A stretch of 64,000 bases of DNA from Flavobacterium sp. WV_118_3 (lineage in GTDB: Bacteria > Bacteroidota > Bacteroidia > Flavobacteriales > Flavobacteriaceae). Below, one piece after another: positions 1 through 10,909 of this stretch. The notes beneath the pieces were generated by a model. It was not told where the DNA came from and searched no databases. It saw nothing but the letters and a program-made list of their open reading frames with translations. Numbering within the stretch: the first letter of the stretch is position 1; the number at the start of each line of letters is the position of its first letter. Both the position numbers and the translations under genes were made by a program. The stretch lies in contig NZ_CP156060.1 in the NCBI RefSeq assembly GCF_039778605.1, forward strand, positions 1,302,001 to 1,366,000, written 5' to 3'.

Positions 1-3000
1 TAACCATCATCATTTGGCGATACGGCATTATAGACATTTATAGAACAGGCCGGTAGTACAATACATCTGTCGTGTACTTCTATATTGATCTCAAAAATAC
101 GCGGACAGTCTCCATTTGAAATGGTATAGCGGACAATATAGTTCCCTAATGCTACCTGATTAGGACTAAATATACTGCCTTCTAAGGCTGCTCCGGCATT
201 TGTTGTTGACCAAGTGCCATCCTGTGGCGTTCCCTCCGGTAAGATACTAAAAAGATTAACAGGTTCATCCTTAATACAAATCGCTTTTGATACTACTGTA
301 AGCGGATTATTAATTGTAACATTGACAGTTTGAGTATAGGTTTGTGTATTAAAACAGTTATCACTTACCGTCCAGGTACGAATAATGCTATAGGATTGCG
401 CCGTTTGATTCGCTGTCGTTTCGCTGTATTCTACCGTTACCGTACCGCCACAATTATCGGCAAAAGTTGGTTCCGGAACGGGTGGAATATTGGCACAATC
501 GGCAGTAACCTCAGTATCGAGAGTCGATGTTAGCGATGGTGCGATATCATCCGAAACGGTTATGATCTGGATACTGTTTGACGTGTTGCCACAAGCATCT
601 GTAAACGCCCAGGTTCTTGTGATTATATACGAATTCGGACAGTTACCTTCGGTAGTTACATCCACACCTTGTACGGTGATCGCACCGGAACAGTTGTCAT
701 TTGCTGTTAGGCTGATCATCGCTGGAACATCGCCACCACAAGAAAGTGTGATATCTGCCGGAGCAGTTGGCGCAACCGGAGCTATATTATCGTTGACGTT
801 GATGTTTTGCGATACACTAGATGAATTGCCACAAGCATCTGTAAACGTCCAGGTTCTAACAATAGTATAAGAATTCGGACAGTTACCCGGGGTAGTCACA
901 TCCACACCTTGTACAGTTATTGCACCGGAACAGTTATCATTTGCTGTTAAACTGATCATTGCCGGAACATCGCCACTACATGAAAGTGTGATATCGGCCG
1001 GAGGCGTTGGTGCCACTGGTGCTACGTTATCATTTACATTGATATTTTGTGATACGCTGGATGTGTTTCCACAAGCATCTGTAAACGTCCAGGTTCTTAC
1101 AATAGTATACGAATTCGGACAGTTACCCGGAGTAGTTACATCCACACCTTGTACAGTTATTGCACCGGAACAGTTATCATTTGCTGTTAGGCTGATCATT
1201 GCCGGAACATCGCCACCACATGAAAGTGTGATATCGGCCGGAGGCGTTGGTGCCACTGGCGCTACGTTATCATTCACATTGATGTTTTGTGATACACTGG
1301 ATGTATTGCCACAGGTATCGGTAAAGGTCCAGGTTCTTACAATAGTATAGGAATTCGGACAGTTACCTTGGGTAGTCACATCCACACCTTGAACAGTTAT
1401 TGCACCGGAACAGTTATCGTTTGCTGTTAAACTGATCATTGCCGGAACATCGCCACCACATGAAAGTGTGATATCGGCCGGAGCAACAGGAGCAACCGGT
1501 GCCACGGTATCATTCACATTGATGTTTTGTGATACACTGGATGTGTTTCCACAGGCATCGGTAAAGGTCCATGTTCTTACAATCGAGTAAGAGTTCGGAC
1601 AGTTACCTTGGGTAGTTACATCCACACCTTGTACGGTAATTTCACCGGAACAGTTATCATTTGCTGTTAAACTGATCATTGCCGGAACATCGCCACCACA
1701 TGAAAGTGTGATATCGGCCGGAGCAACAGGAGCAACCGGTGCCACGGTATCATTCACATTGATGTTTTGTGATACACTGGATGTGTTTCCACAGGCATCG
1801 GTAAAGGTCCATGTTCTTACAATCGAGTAAGAGTTCGGACAGTTACCTTGGGTAGTTACATCCACACCTTGTACGGTTATTGCACCGGAACAGTTATCGT
1901 TTGCTGTTAAACTGATCATTGCTGGAACGTCGCCACCACATGAAAGTGTGATATCGGCCGGAGCAGTCGGTGCAACCGGAGCCACGGTATCATTCACGTT
2001 GATGTTTTGCGACACACTAGATGTATTGCCACAAGCATCGGTAAACGTCCATGTTCTTACGATAGAATACGAATTCGGACAATTACCTTGGGTAGTCACA
2101 TCCACACCTTGTACGGTTATTGCACCGGAACAGTTATCATTGGCTGTTAAGCTGATCATTGTCGGAACATCACCACCACATGAAAGTGTGATATCGGCCG
2201 GAGCAGCAGGAGCAACCGGTGCCACGGTATCATTAACAGTAATGTTTTGTGATACACTGGATGTATTGCCACAGGTATCGGTAAAGGTCCATGTTCTCAC
2301 AATCGAGTAAGAGTTCGGACAGTTACCCGGAGTAGTTACATCCACACCTTGTACGGTGATCGCACCGGAACAGTTGTCATTTGCTGTTAGGCTGATCATC
2401 GCTGGGACATCGCCACCACATGAAAGTGTGATATCGGCCGGAGGTGTTGGTGCTACTGGTGCTACGTTATCATTTACATTGATATTTTGTGATACGCTGG
2501 ATGTGTTTCCACAAGCATCCGTAAAGGTCCATGTTCTTACAATAATATAGGAATTCGGACAGTTACCTTGTGTAGTCGCATCGACACCTTGTACAGTTAT
2601 TTCACCGGAACAATTATCATTTGCTGTTAAGCTGATTATTGCCGGAACATCACCACCACATGAAAGTGTGATATCGGCCGGAGCAGCAGGAGCAACCGGT
2701 GCCACGGTATCATTAACAGTAATGTTTTGTGATACACTGGATGTATTGCCACAGGTATCGGTAAAGGTCCAGGTTCTTACAATAGTATACGAATTCGGAC
2801 AGTTACCCTGAGTAGTTACATCCACACCTTGTACAGTTATTGCACCGGAACAGTTATCGTTTGCTGTTAAGCTGATCATCGCTGGGACATCGCCACCACA
2901 TGAAAGTGTGATATCTGCCGGAGCAGCAGGAGCAACCGGTGCCACGGTATCATTTACAGTAATGTTTTGCGATACACTGGATGTATTGCCACAGGTATCG

Positions 3001-6000
3001 GTAAAGGTCCAGGTTCTTACAATAGTATAGGAATTCGGACAGTTACCTTGAGTAGTTACATCCACACCTTGTACGGTAATTTCACCGGAACAGTTGTCAT
3101 TTGCTGTTAAGCTGATCATCGCTGGGACATCGCCACCACATGAAAGTGTGATATCGGCCGGAGCAGCAGGAGCAACCGGTGCCACGGTATCATTTACAGT
3201 AATGTTTTGTGATACACTGGATGTATTGCCACAAGCATCGGTAAAGGTCCAGGTTCTTACAATAGTATAGGAATTCGGACAGTTACCCGGAGTAGTTACA
3301 TCCACACCTTGTACAGTTATTGCACCGGAACAGTTATCGTTTGCTGTTAAGCTGATCATTGCCGGAACATCACCACCACATGAAAGTGTGATATCGGCCG
3401 GAGCAGCAGGAGCAACCGGTGTCACGTTATCATTAACATTTATGTTTTGCGATATGCTTGATGTATTGCCACAGGCATCGGTAAACGTCCAGGTTCTAAC
3501 AATCGAATAGGAGTTCGGACAGTTACCTTGGGTAGTTACATCCACACCTTGTACAGTGATTGCACCGGAACAGTTATCATTTGCTGTTAAGCTGATCATT
3601 GCCGGAACATCGCCACCACATGAAAGTGTGATATCGGCCGGAGGCGTTGGTGCCACTGGCGCTACGTTATCATTCACATTGATGTTTTGTGATACACTGG
3701 ATGAATTGCCACAAGCATCGGTAAAGGTCCAGGTTCTTACAATAGTATACGAATTCGGACAGTTACCCGGAGTAGTTACATCCACACCTTGTACAGTTAT
3801 TGCACCGGAACAGTTGTCATTTGCTGTTAAGCTGATCATTGCCGGAACATCACCGCCACATGAAAGTGTGATATCGGCCGGAGCGGTTGGCGCAACCGGT
3901 GCCACGGTATCATTAACAGTAATGTTTTGTGATACACTGGATGTGTTTCCACAGGCATCGGTAAAGGTCCATGTTCTCACAATCGAGTAAGAGTTCGGAC
4001 AGTTACCTTGGGTAGTTACATCCACACCTTGTACGGTAATTTCACCGGAACAATTATCATTCGCTGTTAGGCTGATCATTGCCGGAACAGCACTACCGCA
4101 AGCTACGGTTATCGCAGCGGGTGGAGTTGGTGCTACTGGCGCAATAGTATCATTTACATTTATGTTTTGTGATACACTGGATGAATTGCCACAGGCATCG
4201 GTAAAGGTCCAGGTTCTTACAATAGTATAAGAATTCGGACAGTTACCCGGAGTAGTCACATCCACACCTTGTACAGTTATTTCCCCGGAACAATTATCAT
4301 TCGCTGTTAGGCTGATCATTGCCGGAACATCACCACCACAAGCAAGTGTGATATCGGCCGGAGGGGTTGGTGCCACTGGTGCTACGTTATCATTTACGCT
4401 AATATTTTGTGATACGCTGGATGTGTTTCCACAAGCATCGGTAAAGGTCCAGGTTCTTACAATAGTATAGGAATTCGGACAGTTACCCGGAGTAGTTACA
4501 TCCACACCTTGTACAGTGATTGCACCGGAACAGTTATCATTTGCTGTTAGGCTGATCATTGCCGGAACATCACCGCCACATGAAAGTGTGATATCGGCCG
4601 GAGCAGCAGGAGCAACCGGTGCAATAGTATCGTTTACAGTAATATTTTGTGATACACTGGATGAATTGCCACAGGCATCGGTAAAGGTCCATGTTCTCAC
4701 AATCGAGTAAGAGTTCGGACAGTTACCCGGGGTAGTCACATCCACACCTTGTACGGTAATTTCACCGGAACAGTTATCGTTTGCTGTTAAACTGATCATT
4801 GCCGGAATAGCACTACCGCAAGCTACGGTAATTGCTGCCGGTGGAGTTGGTGCTACTGGCGCAATAGTATCATTTACATTTATGTTTTGTGATACACTGG
4901 ATGTGTTTCCACAAGCATCGGTAAAGGTCCATGTTCTCACAATCGAGTAAGAGTTCGGACAGTTACCCGGAGTAGTTACATCGACACCTTGTACAGTGAT
5001 TTCCCCGGAACAATTATCGTTTGCTGTTAAGCTGATCATTGCCGGAATAGCACTACCGCAAGCTACGGTAATTGCTGCCGGTGGAGTTGGTGCTACTGGC
5101 GCAATAGTATCATTTACATTTATGTTTTGTGATACACTGGATGTATTGCCACAAGCATCGGTAAAGGTCCATGTTCTTACAATAGTATACGAATTCGGAC
5201 AGTTACCTTGGGTAGTCACATCCACACCTTGTACAGTGATTGCACCGGAACAGTTATCATTTGCTGTTAAGCTGATCATTGCCGGAACATCACCGCCACA
5301 TGAAAGTGTGATATCGGCCGGAGCAGCAGGAGCAACCGGTGCAATAGTATCGTTTACAGTAATATTTTGTGATACACTGGATGAATTGCCACAGGCATCG
5401 GTAAAGGTCCATGTTCTCACAATCGAGTAAGAGTTCGGACAGTTACCCGGGGTAGTCACATCCACACCTTGTACGGTAATTTCACCGGAACAGTTATCGT
5501 TTGCTGTTAAACTGATCATTGCCGGAATAGCACTACCGCAAGCTACGGTAATTGCTGCCGGTGGCGATGGCGCTACTGGCGCAATAGTATCATTTACATT
5601 TATGTTTTGTGATGCACTTGATGAATTGCCACAAGCATCGGTAAAGGTCCAGGTTCTTACAATAGTATAGGAATTCGGACAGTTACCCGGAGTAGTTACA
5701 TCCATACCTTGTACAGTTATTTCCCCGGAACAATTATCATTCGCTGTTAGGCTGATCATTGCCGGAACATCACCACCACATGAAAGTGTGATATCGGCCG
5801 GAGGCGTTGGTGCCACTGGTGCTACGTTATCATTTACATTGATATTTTGTGATACGCTGGATGTGTTTCCACAAGCATCTGTAAACGTCCAGGTTCTTAC
5901 AATAGTATAGGAATTCGGACAGTTACCCGGAGTAGTTACATCCGCACCTTGTACAGTTATTGCACCGGAACAGTTATCGTTTGCTGTTAAACTGATCATT

Positions 6001-9000
6001 GCAGGAACATCACCACCACAAGCTACGGTTATTGCAGCTGGTGGAGTTGGTGCTACTGGCGCAATAGTATCATTTACAGTAATGTTTTGCGATACACTGG
6101 ATGTATTGCCACAAGCATCGGTAAAGGTCCAGGTTCTTACAATAGTATAGGAATTCGGACAGTTACCCTGGGTAGTTACATCCACACCTTGTACAGTTAT
6201 TGCACCAGAACAGTTATCATTTGCTGTTAAGCTGATCATCGCTGGGACATCGCCACCACATGAAAGTGTGATATCGGCCGGAGGAGTTGGTGCCACTGGT
6301 ACTACGTTATCATTAACAGTAATGTTTTGTGATACGCTGGATGTGTTTCCACAAGCATCTGTAAACGTCCAGGTTCTTACAATAGTATACGAATTCGGAC
6401 AGTTACCCGGAGTAGTTACATCCACACCTTGTACAGTTATTGCACCGGAACAGTTATCATTTGCTGTTAGGCTGATCATTGCCGGAACATCGCCACCACA
6501 TGAAAGTGTGATATCGGCCGGAGCAGCAGGAGCAACCGGTGCCACGGTATCATTAACAGTAATGTTTTGTGATACGCTGGATGAATTGCCACAGGCATCG
6601 GTAAAGGTCCAGGTTCTTACGATAGTATAGGAATTCGGACAGTTACCTTCGGTAGTCACATCGACACCTTGTACAGTTATTGCACCAGAACAGTTATCAT
6701 TTGCTGTTAAGCTGATCATCGCTGGGACATCGCCGCCACATGAAAGTGTGATATCGGCCGGAGGCGTTGGCGCAACCGGAGCTATATTATCGTTGACGTT
6801 GATGTTTTGCGATACACTGGATGAATTGCCACAGGCATCGGTAAAGGTCCAGGTTCTTACAATAGTATAGGAATTCGGACAGTTACCTTGTGTAGTCACA
6901 TCGACACCTTGTACAGTTATTGCACCGGAACAGTTATCATTTGCTGTTAAGCTGATCATTGCCGGAACAGCACTACCGCAAGCTACGGTAATTGCTGCCG
7001 GTGGCGTTGGTGTTACAGGAGGAACATTATCATTTACAGTAATGTTTTGCGATACACTGGATGAATTGCCACAGGTATCGGTAAACGTCCATGTTCTTAC
7101 AATAGTATAGGAATTCGGACAGTTACCCGGAGTAGTCACATCCACACCTTGTACGGTAATTTCACCGGAACAGTTATCGTTTGCTGTTAAACTGATCATT
7201 GCCGGAATAGCACTACCGCAAGCTACGGTAATTGCTGCCGGTGGAGTTGGTGCTACTGGCGCAATAGTATCATTTACATTTATGTTTTGTGATACACTGG
7301 ATGTGTTTCCACAGGCATCGGTAAAGGTCCATGTTCTCACAATCGAGTAAGAGTTCGGACAGTTACCCGGAGTAGTTACATCCACACCTTGTACGGTAAT
7401 TTCCCCGGAACAATTATCGTTTGCTGTTAAGCTGATCATTGCCGGAACAGCACTACCGCAAGCTACGGTTATCGCAGCGGGTGGAGTTGGTGCTACTGGC
7501 GCAATAGTATCATTTACAGTAATGTTTTGCGATACGCTTGATGAATTGCCACAGGCATCCGTAAAGGTCCATGTTCTCACAATCGAGTAAGAGTTCGGAC
7601 AGTTACCCGGGGTAGTCACATCCACACCTTGTACGGTGATCGCACCGGAACAGCTATCGGTTGCTGTTAAACTGATCATCGCCGGAACTGCACTACCGCA
7701 AGCTACGGTAATTGCTGCCGGTGGCGATGGCGCTACCGGTGGAGTGGTGTCCTTTATAGTAATCTGTTGTGTAAAATGCTGATTCGCTACACAGGGTGTA
7801 CTAATCGTAAAAGTTCGGGTTACAACCAAAGGACAGGTACCGGATTGGGTATCGGCGTAGGTAATGGTATAGTTTAACGATTGGTTTGTTGTGGTTCCAC
7901 CCGCGGCTAAAAATTGAGCCAGACTAATGCTAACCGGTGTGGCACTATATACCAGACCAGTTATGGAACCGGTACTACAACCTTCGAGTGTAAAGTTAGC
8001 CGGAGCTGTAATAACAGGACTCGTAACAATGCTAATTTTAAAGCTGTAATAGCAATCGGTGCTTCCCGGTGGAATACCATAATAGGTTTGTGTTCCTACA
8101 GTAGCCGGAAACGGATTAGAGGCGGTATATTCGACAGTGCCGGAACCAACCGGGTAGCTGTTGTAAAAACGGGTTCCCGGAGGAAAGGCACCGCTCACTT
8201 GTGATACCGCAATACTGCCGGATGTATTACAAAAATTAAATACAATTTCGTCCGGCGTATTCTGACAATGACTGTTTACATAATCCTGCGAATTAATGCT
8301 TATGGTCAACGGATCTTTTATAGGTTCGCCCTGACATATTCCAGAAGCGGTATAGCCTTGAATAAACGGTTTGGTCGTAACTGCAACTCCAGAAATGGCT
8401 CCCACACCGTTGATATAACCGTATATCGTTATTGCTGGGCTACAGTGCGTATTTTTGAGGATACTACAATCCTCCGTTGCTTTTAGTTTAAAGGTGAGTT
8501 CTCCCAAAACATCCGATGGATTGGCCGGTAATGGAAGTGTGCCGATATTCCAGATAATGGAGCCGTTGGCACCTTGTGACGGATTAAACGATACGGTATT
8601 CGGACTAGGAGCAGGGCTAAAAAGAATGTTTCCTAAAGCGCTACCATTTACATAACTCGCGGTAAAAGGCACCGGAATTTCTACGGTTGCATTGTTAATG
8701 GCTTCCGATCCTTCGTTTAAAACTTTTATTTTAAACTCGATTTCCTGTCCCGGTAAAACGGTTAACGGTCCGCTTACAGGGTTACCATTTATCGTGGTAA
8801 CGGACGAAATTCCCTGAGGTTGCGGAACATAGGCATCGACCGACATGGCTATCGTAAAAATAGAGTAAGTGTCTTGCGTGGTTCCATACCGGAATTTGGT
8901 AGACGTCTGGTTATTGGTGATCACACTGTTTCCGGAATTCGGTATCGTAAACATACTGATATCCAAACCGGTATTGTTCAATAGGTTTGGATTTCGGGTG

Positions 9001-10394
9001 TTGCCACCAGTGAGTATCGATGAATTAAAAAAGTTTGTGGTTGTATTTCCGGAATGATTCAGATCCAGCCAGCTGTTATCGCTTTGTTTTTGGATGCTGA
9101 AATAATCGCCACTGATACCACGATCACCTTCACCCGCCATTAAGCCAAGTTTTAGATTAACCGGACCGGTCTGAACGGTGTTAAATCCCGATACCGGTAA
9201 TTCAAAACTGGTGGTATTACTACCGCTCACATAGGCGTGTCCGTCGAAAACGGTTACATCACGCCATTTCATTTTGGAGTTTTCATAAATCACAATCAGT
9301 CCCCAACCGCCGTAATAGCCTACAGAGCCTCCGTTGCCTTCTACCATCGCAACATCGGCAACGGTGTAATCTCCCAAGCCGTATTGTTTTACGTAATCGG
9401 TTACTTCCGCATAGGCGGAATAGATAAAATCATCGGTGGAATTCGGATAGTAGATATCGTTGGTGTTGGCGGTAACCGGAGTATAACCCGATGCGCCCGG
9501 ACCTTTTAGTAATACCTCTCTTTTGTTAAAGTTTTTGGTTACGGCTACTGTGGTTGGAATGCTTCCGCTAACGTTGGTATAGGCGAATGACGTCGACTGA
9601 TACTGGGCTGCGGATTGATTTTGTCGGGAGTCGCGTTCCAAACCGTTTACAGTAAGAGTGATTCCCCCGGATTCGGTGTATACGGTAACCGGATCAAAGG
9701 TTACGACTCTGGTGTTTCCATTATTTGTCACAACCTGATTGGTTGGATTGATCCAGCTTCCGCTGTTAACGCGATAGCGGATGTATGGTGTGGCATTCTG
9801 GAATTCGAATTGAACCGTATTTCCGTTGCCATTAAAATCATAGCGAACATAATAGCTGTTATTATTTCCCTGACGCGAAACACTCATCGTATATTGCGAA
9901 TTCGTAATCGCATCATTATGGCCAACGGTCTGATTACTGTTTACAGGTTGTGGTGCGCCCGGAAAATTTTTAGTCACCGAAAAAGTATCGGGACTGGAAC
10001 TGCCATTGGAAGCTCTGGCCGACCAATATAGTCCGGCATAGATAATTTTGGAACAGTTGGGAATCGCACCGTTTTCGGTCGAAAAGTTTAGTGTTGCGGA
10101 AGATGAATTTAATGTATTTGGATCACTGTCTACATCTACATATTGCATATCGTTGTTACTGTTGTTCGTGTTATCCCCATAATTTACCAATGTCAGGTTG
10201 GTGTTCCCGATCATGGTAAAATCGCCCTGAATATTATAAATCTTTTTAGTTGGAGAATACTGAGAGGTTCGTTGGGTAAACGGAACCCGAACTTGCGAAA
10301 ACACACTAATGGCTGTAAACATCAAAAAAGAGGTTAGCAGGAATTTGGTGTATGTCGCCGATATGATACTACTTAATTGGGTAAAGTTTCTCAT
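1..10394 (-). CDS. Giant HYR-like repeat surface protein, T9SS type B substrate (3' end cut by window)
   Basis: The frame is open from an ATG at 10394 to the left edge, giving at least 3464 codons. Residues about 1-34 form a signal peptide. A non-repetitive N-terminal region of about 870 residues follows, with a DUF11-like segment near residue 550. Residues about 885-3285 are 30 tandem 80-residue HYR-like units, each with the core pattern ITVxCGxxVPAMISLTA, CPNSYxIVRTWTFTDxCGN and SVSQNI. The last visible residues (VYNAVSPNDDG) match the opening of the gliding-motility-associated C-terminal domain that marks type B cargo of the type IX secretion system; by comparison with the paralogue at 14483-19870, about 80 residues are missing. 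Inferred role: a long cell-surface adhesin or filament. It lies 23 bp after a small secreted gene, probably in one operon. Export signal and repeats are seen directly; the adhesin role is inference. Confidence 0.9.
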   Translation of the reverse strand, partial: MRNFTQLSSIISATYTKFLLTSFLMFTAISVFSQVRVPFTQRTSQYSPTKKIYNIQGDFTMIGNTNLTLVNYGDNTNNSNNDMQYVDVDSDPNTLNSSSATLNFSTENGAIPNCSKIIYAGLYWSARASNGSSSPDTFSVTKNFPGAPQPVNSNQTVGHNDAITNSQYTMSVSRQGNNNSYYVRYDFNGNGNTVQFEFQNATPYIRYRVNSGSWINPTNQVVTNNGNTRVVTFDPVTVYTESGGITLTVNGLERDSRQNQSAAQYQSTSFAYTNVSGSIPTTVAVTKNFNKREVLLKGPGASGYTPVTANTNDIYYPNSTDDFIYSAYAEVTDYVKQYGLGDYTVADVAMVEGNGGSVGYYGGWGLIVIYENSKMKWRDVTVFDGHAYVSGSNTTSFELPVSGFNTVQTGPVNLKLGLMAGEGDRGISGDYFSIQKQSDNSWLDLNHSGNTTTNFFNSSILTGGNTRNPNLLNNTGLDISMFTIPNSGNSVITNNQTSTKFRYGTTQDTYSIFTIAMSVDAYVPQPQGISSVTTINGNPVSGPLTVLPGQEIEFKIKVLNEGSEAINNATVEIPVPFTASYVNGSALGNILFSPAPSPNTVSFNPSQGANGSIIWNIGTLPLPANPSDVLGELTFKLKATEDCSILKNTHCSPAITIYGYINGVGAISGVAVTTKPFIQGYTASGICQGEPIKDPLTISINSQDYVNSHCQNTPDEIVFNFCNTSGSIAVSQVSGAFPPGTRFYNSYPVGSGTVEYTASNPFPATVGTQTYYGIPPGSTDCYYSFKISIVTSPVITAPANFTLEGCSTGSITGLVYSATPVSISLAQFLAAGGTTTNQSLNYTITYADTQSGTCPLVVTRTFTISTPCVANQHFTQQITIKDTTPPVAPSPPAAITVACGSAVPAMISLTATDSCSGAITVQGVDVTTPGNCPNSYSIVRTWTFTDACGNSSSVSQNITVNDTIAPVAPTPPAAITVACGSAVPAMISLTANDNCSGEITVQGVDVTTPGNCPNSYSIVRTWTFTDACGNTSSVSQNINVNDTIAPVAPTPPAAITVACGSAIPAMISLTANDNCSGEITVQGVDVTTPGNCPNSYTIVRTWTFTDTCGNSSSVSQNITVNDNVPPVTPTPPAAITVACGSAVPAMISLTANDNCSGAITVQGVDVTTQGNCPNSYTIVRTWTFTDACGNSSSVSQNINVNDNIAPVAPTPPADITLSCGGDVPAMISLTANDNCSGAITVQGVDVTTEGNCPNSYTIVRTWTFTDACGNSSSVSQNITVNDTVAPVAPAAPADITLSCGGDVPAMISLTANDNCSGAITVQGVDVTTPGNCPNSYTIVRTWTFTDACGNTSSVSQNITVNDNVVPVAPTPPADITLSCGGDVPAMISLTANDNCSGAITVQGVDVTTQGNCPNSYTIVRTWTFTDACGNTSSVSQNITVNDTIAPVAPTPPAAITVACGGDVPAMISLTANDNCSGAITVQGADVTTPGNCPNSYTIVRTWTFTDACGNTSSVSQNINVNDNVAPVAPTPPADITLSCGGDVPAMISLTANDNCSGEITVQGMDVTTPGNCPNSYTIVRTWTFTDACGNSSSASQNINVNDTIAPVAPSPPAAITVACGSAIPAMISLTANDNCSGEITVQGVDVTTPGNCPNSYSIVRTWTFTDACGNSSSVSQNITVNDTIAPVAPAAPADITLSCGGDVPAMISLTANDNCSGAITVQGVDVTTQGNCPNSYTIVRTWTFTDACGNTSSVSQNINVNDTIAPVAPTPPAAITVACGSAIPAMISLTANDNCSGEITVQGVDVTTPGNCPNSYSIVRTWTFTDACGNTSSVSQNINVNDTIAPVAPTPPAAITVACGSAIPAMISLTANDNCSGEITVQGVDVTTPGNCPNSYSIVRTWTFTDACGNSSSVSQNITVNDTIAPVAPAAPADITLSCGGDVPAMISLTANDNCSGAITVQGVDVTTPGNCPNSYTIVRTWTFTDACGNTSSVSQNISVNDNVAPVAPTPPADITLACGGDVPAMISLTANDNCSGEITVQGVDVTTPGNCPNSYTIVRTWTFTDACGNSSSVSQNINVNDTIAPVAPTPPAAITVACGSAVPAMISLTANDNCSGEITVQGVDVTTQGNCPNSYSIVRTWTFTDACGNTSSVSQNITVNDTVAPVAPTAPADITLSCGGDVPAMISLTANDNCSGAITVQGVDVTTPGNCPNSYTIVRTWTFTDACGNSSSVSQNINVNDNVAPVAPTPPADITLSCGGDVPAMISLTANDNCSGAITVQGVDVTTQGNCPNSYSIVRTWTFTDACGNTSSISQNINVNDNVTPVAPAAPADITLSCGGDVPAMISLTANDNCSGAITVQGVDVTTPGNCPNSYTIVRTWTFTDACGNTSSVSQNITVNDTVAPVAPAAPADITLSCGGDVPAMISLTANDNCSGEITVQGVDVTTQGNCPNSYTIVRTWTFTDTCGNTSSVSQNITVNDTVAPVAPAAPADITLSCGGDVPAMISLTANDNCSGAITVQGVDVTTQGNCPNSYTIVRTWTFTDTCGNTSSVSQNITVNDTVAPVAPAAPADITLSCGGDVPAIISLTANDNCSGEITVQGVDATTQGNCPNSYIIVRTWTFTDACGNTSSVSQNINVNDNVAPVAPTPPADITLSCGGDVPAMISLTANDNCSGAITVQGVDVTTPGNCPNSYSIVRTWTFTDTCGNTSSVSQNITVNDTVAPVAPAAPADITLSCGGDVPTMISLTANDNCSGAITVQGVDVTTQGNCPNSYSIVRTWTFTDACGNTSSVSQNINVNDTVAPVAPTAPADITLSCGGDVPAMISLTANDNCSGAITVQGVDVTTQGNCPNSYSIVRTWTFTDACGNTSSVSQNINVNDTVAPVAPVAPADITLSCGGDVPAMISLTANDNCSGEITVQGVDVTTQGNCPNSYSIVRTWTFTDACGNTSSVSQNINVNDTVAPVAPVAPADITLSCGGDVPAMISLTANDNCSGAITVQGVDVTTQGNCPNSYTIVRTWTFTDTCGNTSSVSQNINVNDNVAPVAPTPPADITLSCGGDVPAMISLTANDNCSGAITVQGVDVTTPGNCPNSYTIVRTWTFTDACGNTSSVSQNINVNDNVAPVAPTPPADITLSCSGDVPAMISLTANDNCSGAITVQGVDVTTPGNCPNSYTIVRTWTFTDACGNSSSVSQNINVNDNIAPVAPTAPADITLSCGGDVPAMISLTANDNCSGAITVQGVDVTTEGNCPNSYIITRTWAFTDACGNTSNSIQIITVSDDIAPSLTSTLDTEVTADCANIPPVPEPTFADNCGGTVTVEYSETTANQTAQSYSIIRTWTVSDNCFNTQTYTQTVNVTINNPLTVVSKAICIKDEPVNLFSILPEGTPQDGTWSTTNAGAALEGSIFSPNQVALGNYIVRYTISNGDCPRIFEINIEVHDRCIVLPACSINVYNAVSPNDDG
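541..7740 (-). repeat. 30-copy tandem array, 240 bp period, inside the giant gene
   Basis: The same sequence recurs every 240 bp in unbroken register; for example the segment beginning tccacaccttgtac occurs at 661, 901, 1141 and so on to 7621 with only point differences. There are no insertions or deletions over 7.2 kb, so each unit is exactly 80 codons. Two unit subtypes alternate. One has gaaagtgtgatatc, encoding DITLSCGG. The other has agctacggtaattgc, encoding AAITVACGS, and is concentrated at 4081-7700, towards the protein N-terminus. Confidence 0.97.
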
Positions 10395-10417
10395 AATCTG
10401 ATGACTTTTAATAAAAT

Positions 10418-10909
10418 TTAACTAGGTATGGATATCGAGTATATGATCAAATAATCATGACGATTATTTAGAAACAGGCTTTTGATATAATCCGGATTGC
10501 ATTTAAAATCACAGATAATATAGATATACTTCAGATTCTTGAATTTTTCAAGTGCTGTCGGATCGATCCTTGCTGCGTCATTGGCACTGAGCTTAAGAGT
10601 AAGCATTTCCAATGAACCGATGTTATCCATCGCGAGCAATTGCCTGAATGAAGCCGCATCAACTTCGGCATAATACAAATTACCTTGCGTTAAATTTTTC
10701 TCTTTACCATTAAGGATGTAAAGTTTGGGATGTAATTCTTTTAATAATGATTTTACATGATCATAATCAAAAGCGGAACCTTCTTTTTTACTTCCATACC
10801 CGTTGTTTGTCATTAAATCCTGGTAGGATATAAAAGTTTGTGAATGTACCGTTTCTGCCAGGAGGAATAGCAGAAACAGTACGGCTGCTTTTTGTTTTAA
10901 AGCGTTCAT
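10418..10909 (-). CDS. Small secreted protein of unknown function, partner of the giant gene
   Basis: This encodes 163 residues with a cleavable signal peptide ending near VHSQ. I start it at the second ATG (10909), because the paralogue at 19889-20383 begins at the equivalent MNTLKK; an ATG at 10915 would add two residues. The mature part shares TFISY near the N-terminus, PKLYI-NG, YAEVD, QLL, an ICD-x-x-C pair, IKSLF and YLIIYS with that paralogue. The regularly spaced leucines in LTL-KLS and LKYIYIICD resemble a short leucine-rich repeat, but I do not recognise the family. The gene ends 23 bp before the giant substrate gene, the same arrangement as in the second cassette, so co-transcription and a shared role in making or displaying the giant protein are inferred. 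Confidence 0.8.
   Translation of the reverse strand: MNALKQKAAVLFLLFLLAETVHSQTFISYQDLMTNNGYGSKKEGSAFDYDHVKSLLKELHPKLYILNGKEKNLTQGNLYYAEVDAASFRQLLAMDNIGSLEMLTLKLSANDAARIDPTALEKFKNLKYIYIICDFKCNPDYIKSLFLNNRHDYLIIYSISIPS

Noticed and set aside
490..7600. Plus-strand open frames of 60-144 codons throughout the repeat array
   Set aside because: They repeat every 240 bp and are shadows of the minus-strand 80-residue units; the minus frame is open across the whole region with a signal peptide and sorting domain.
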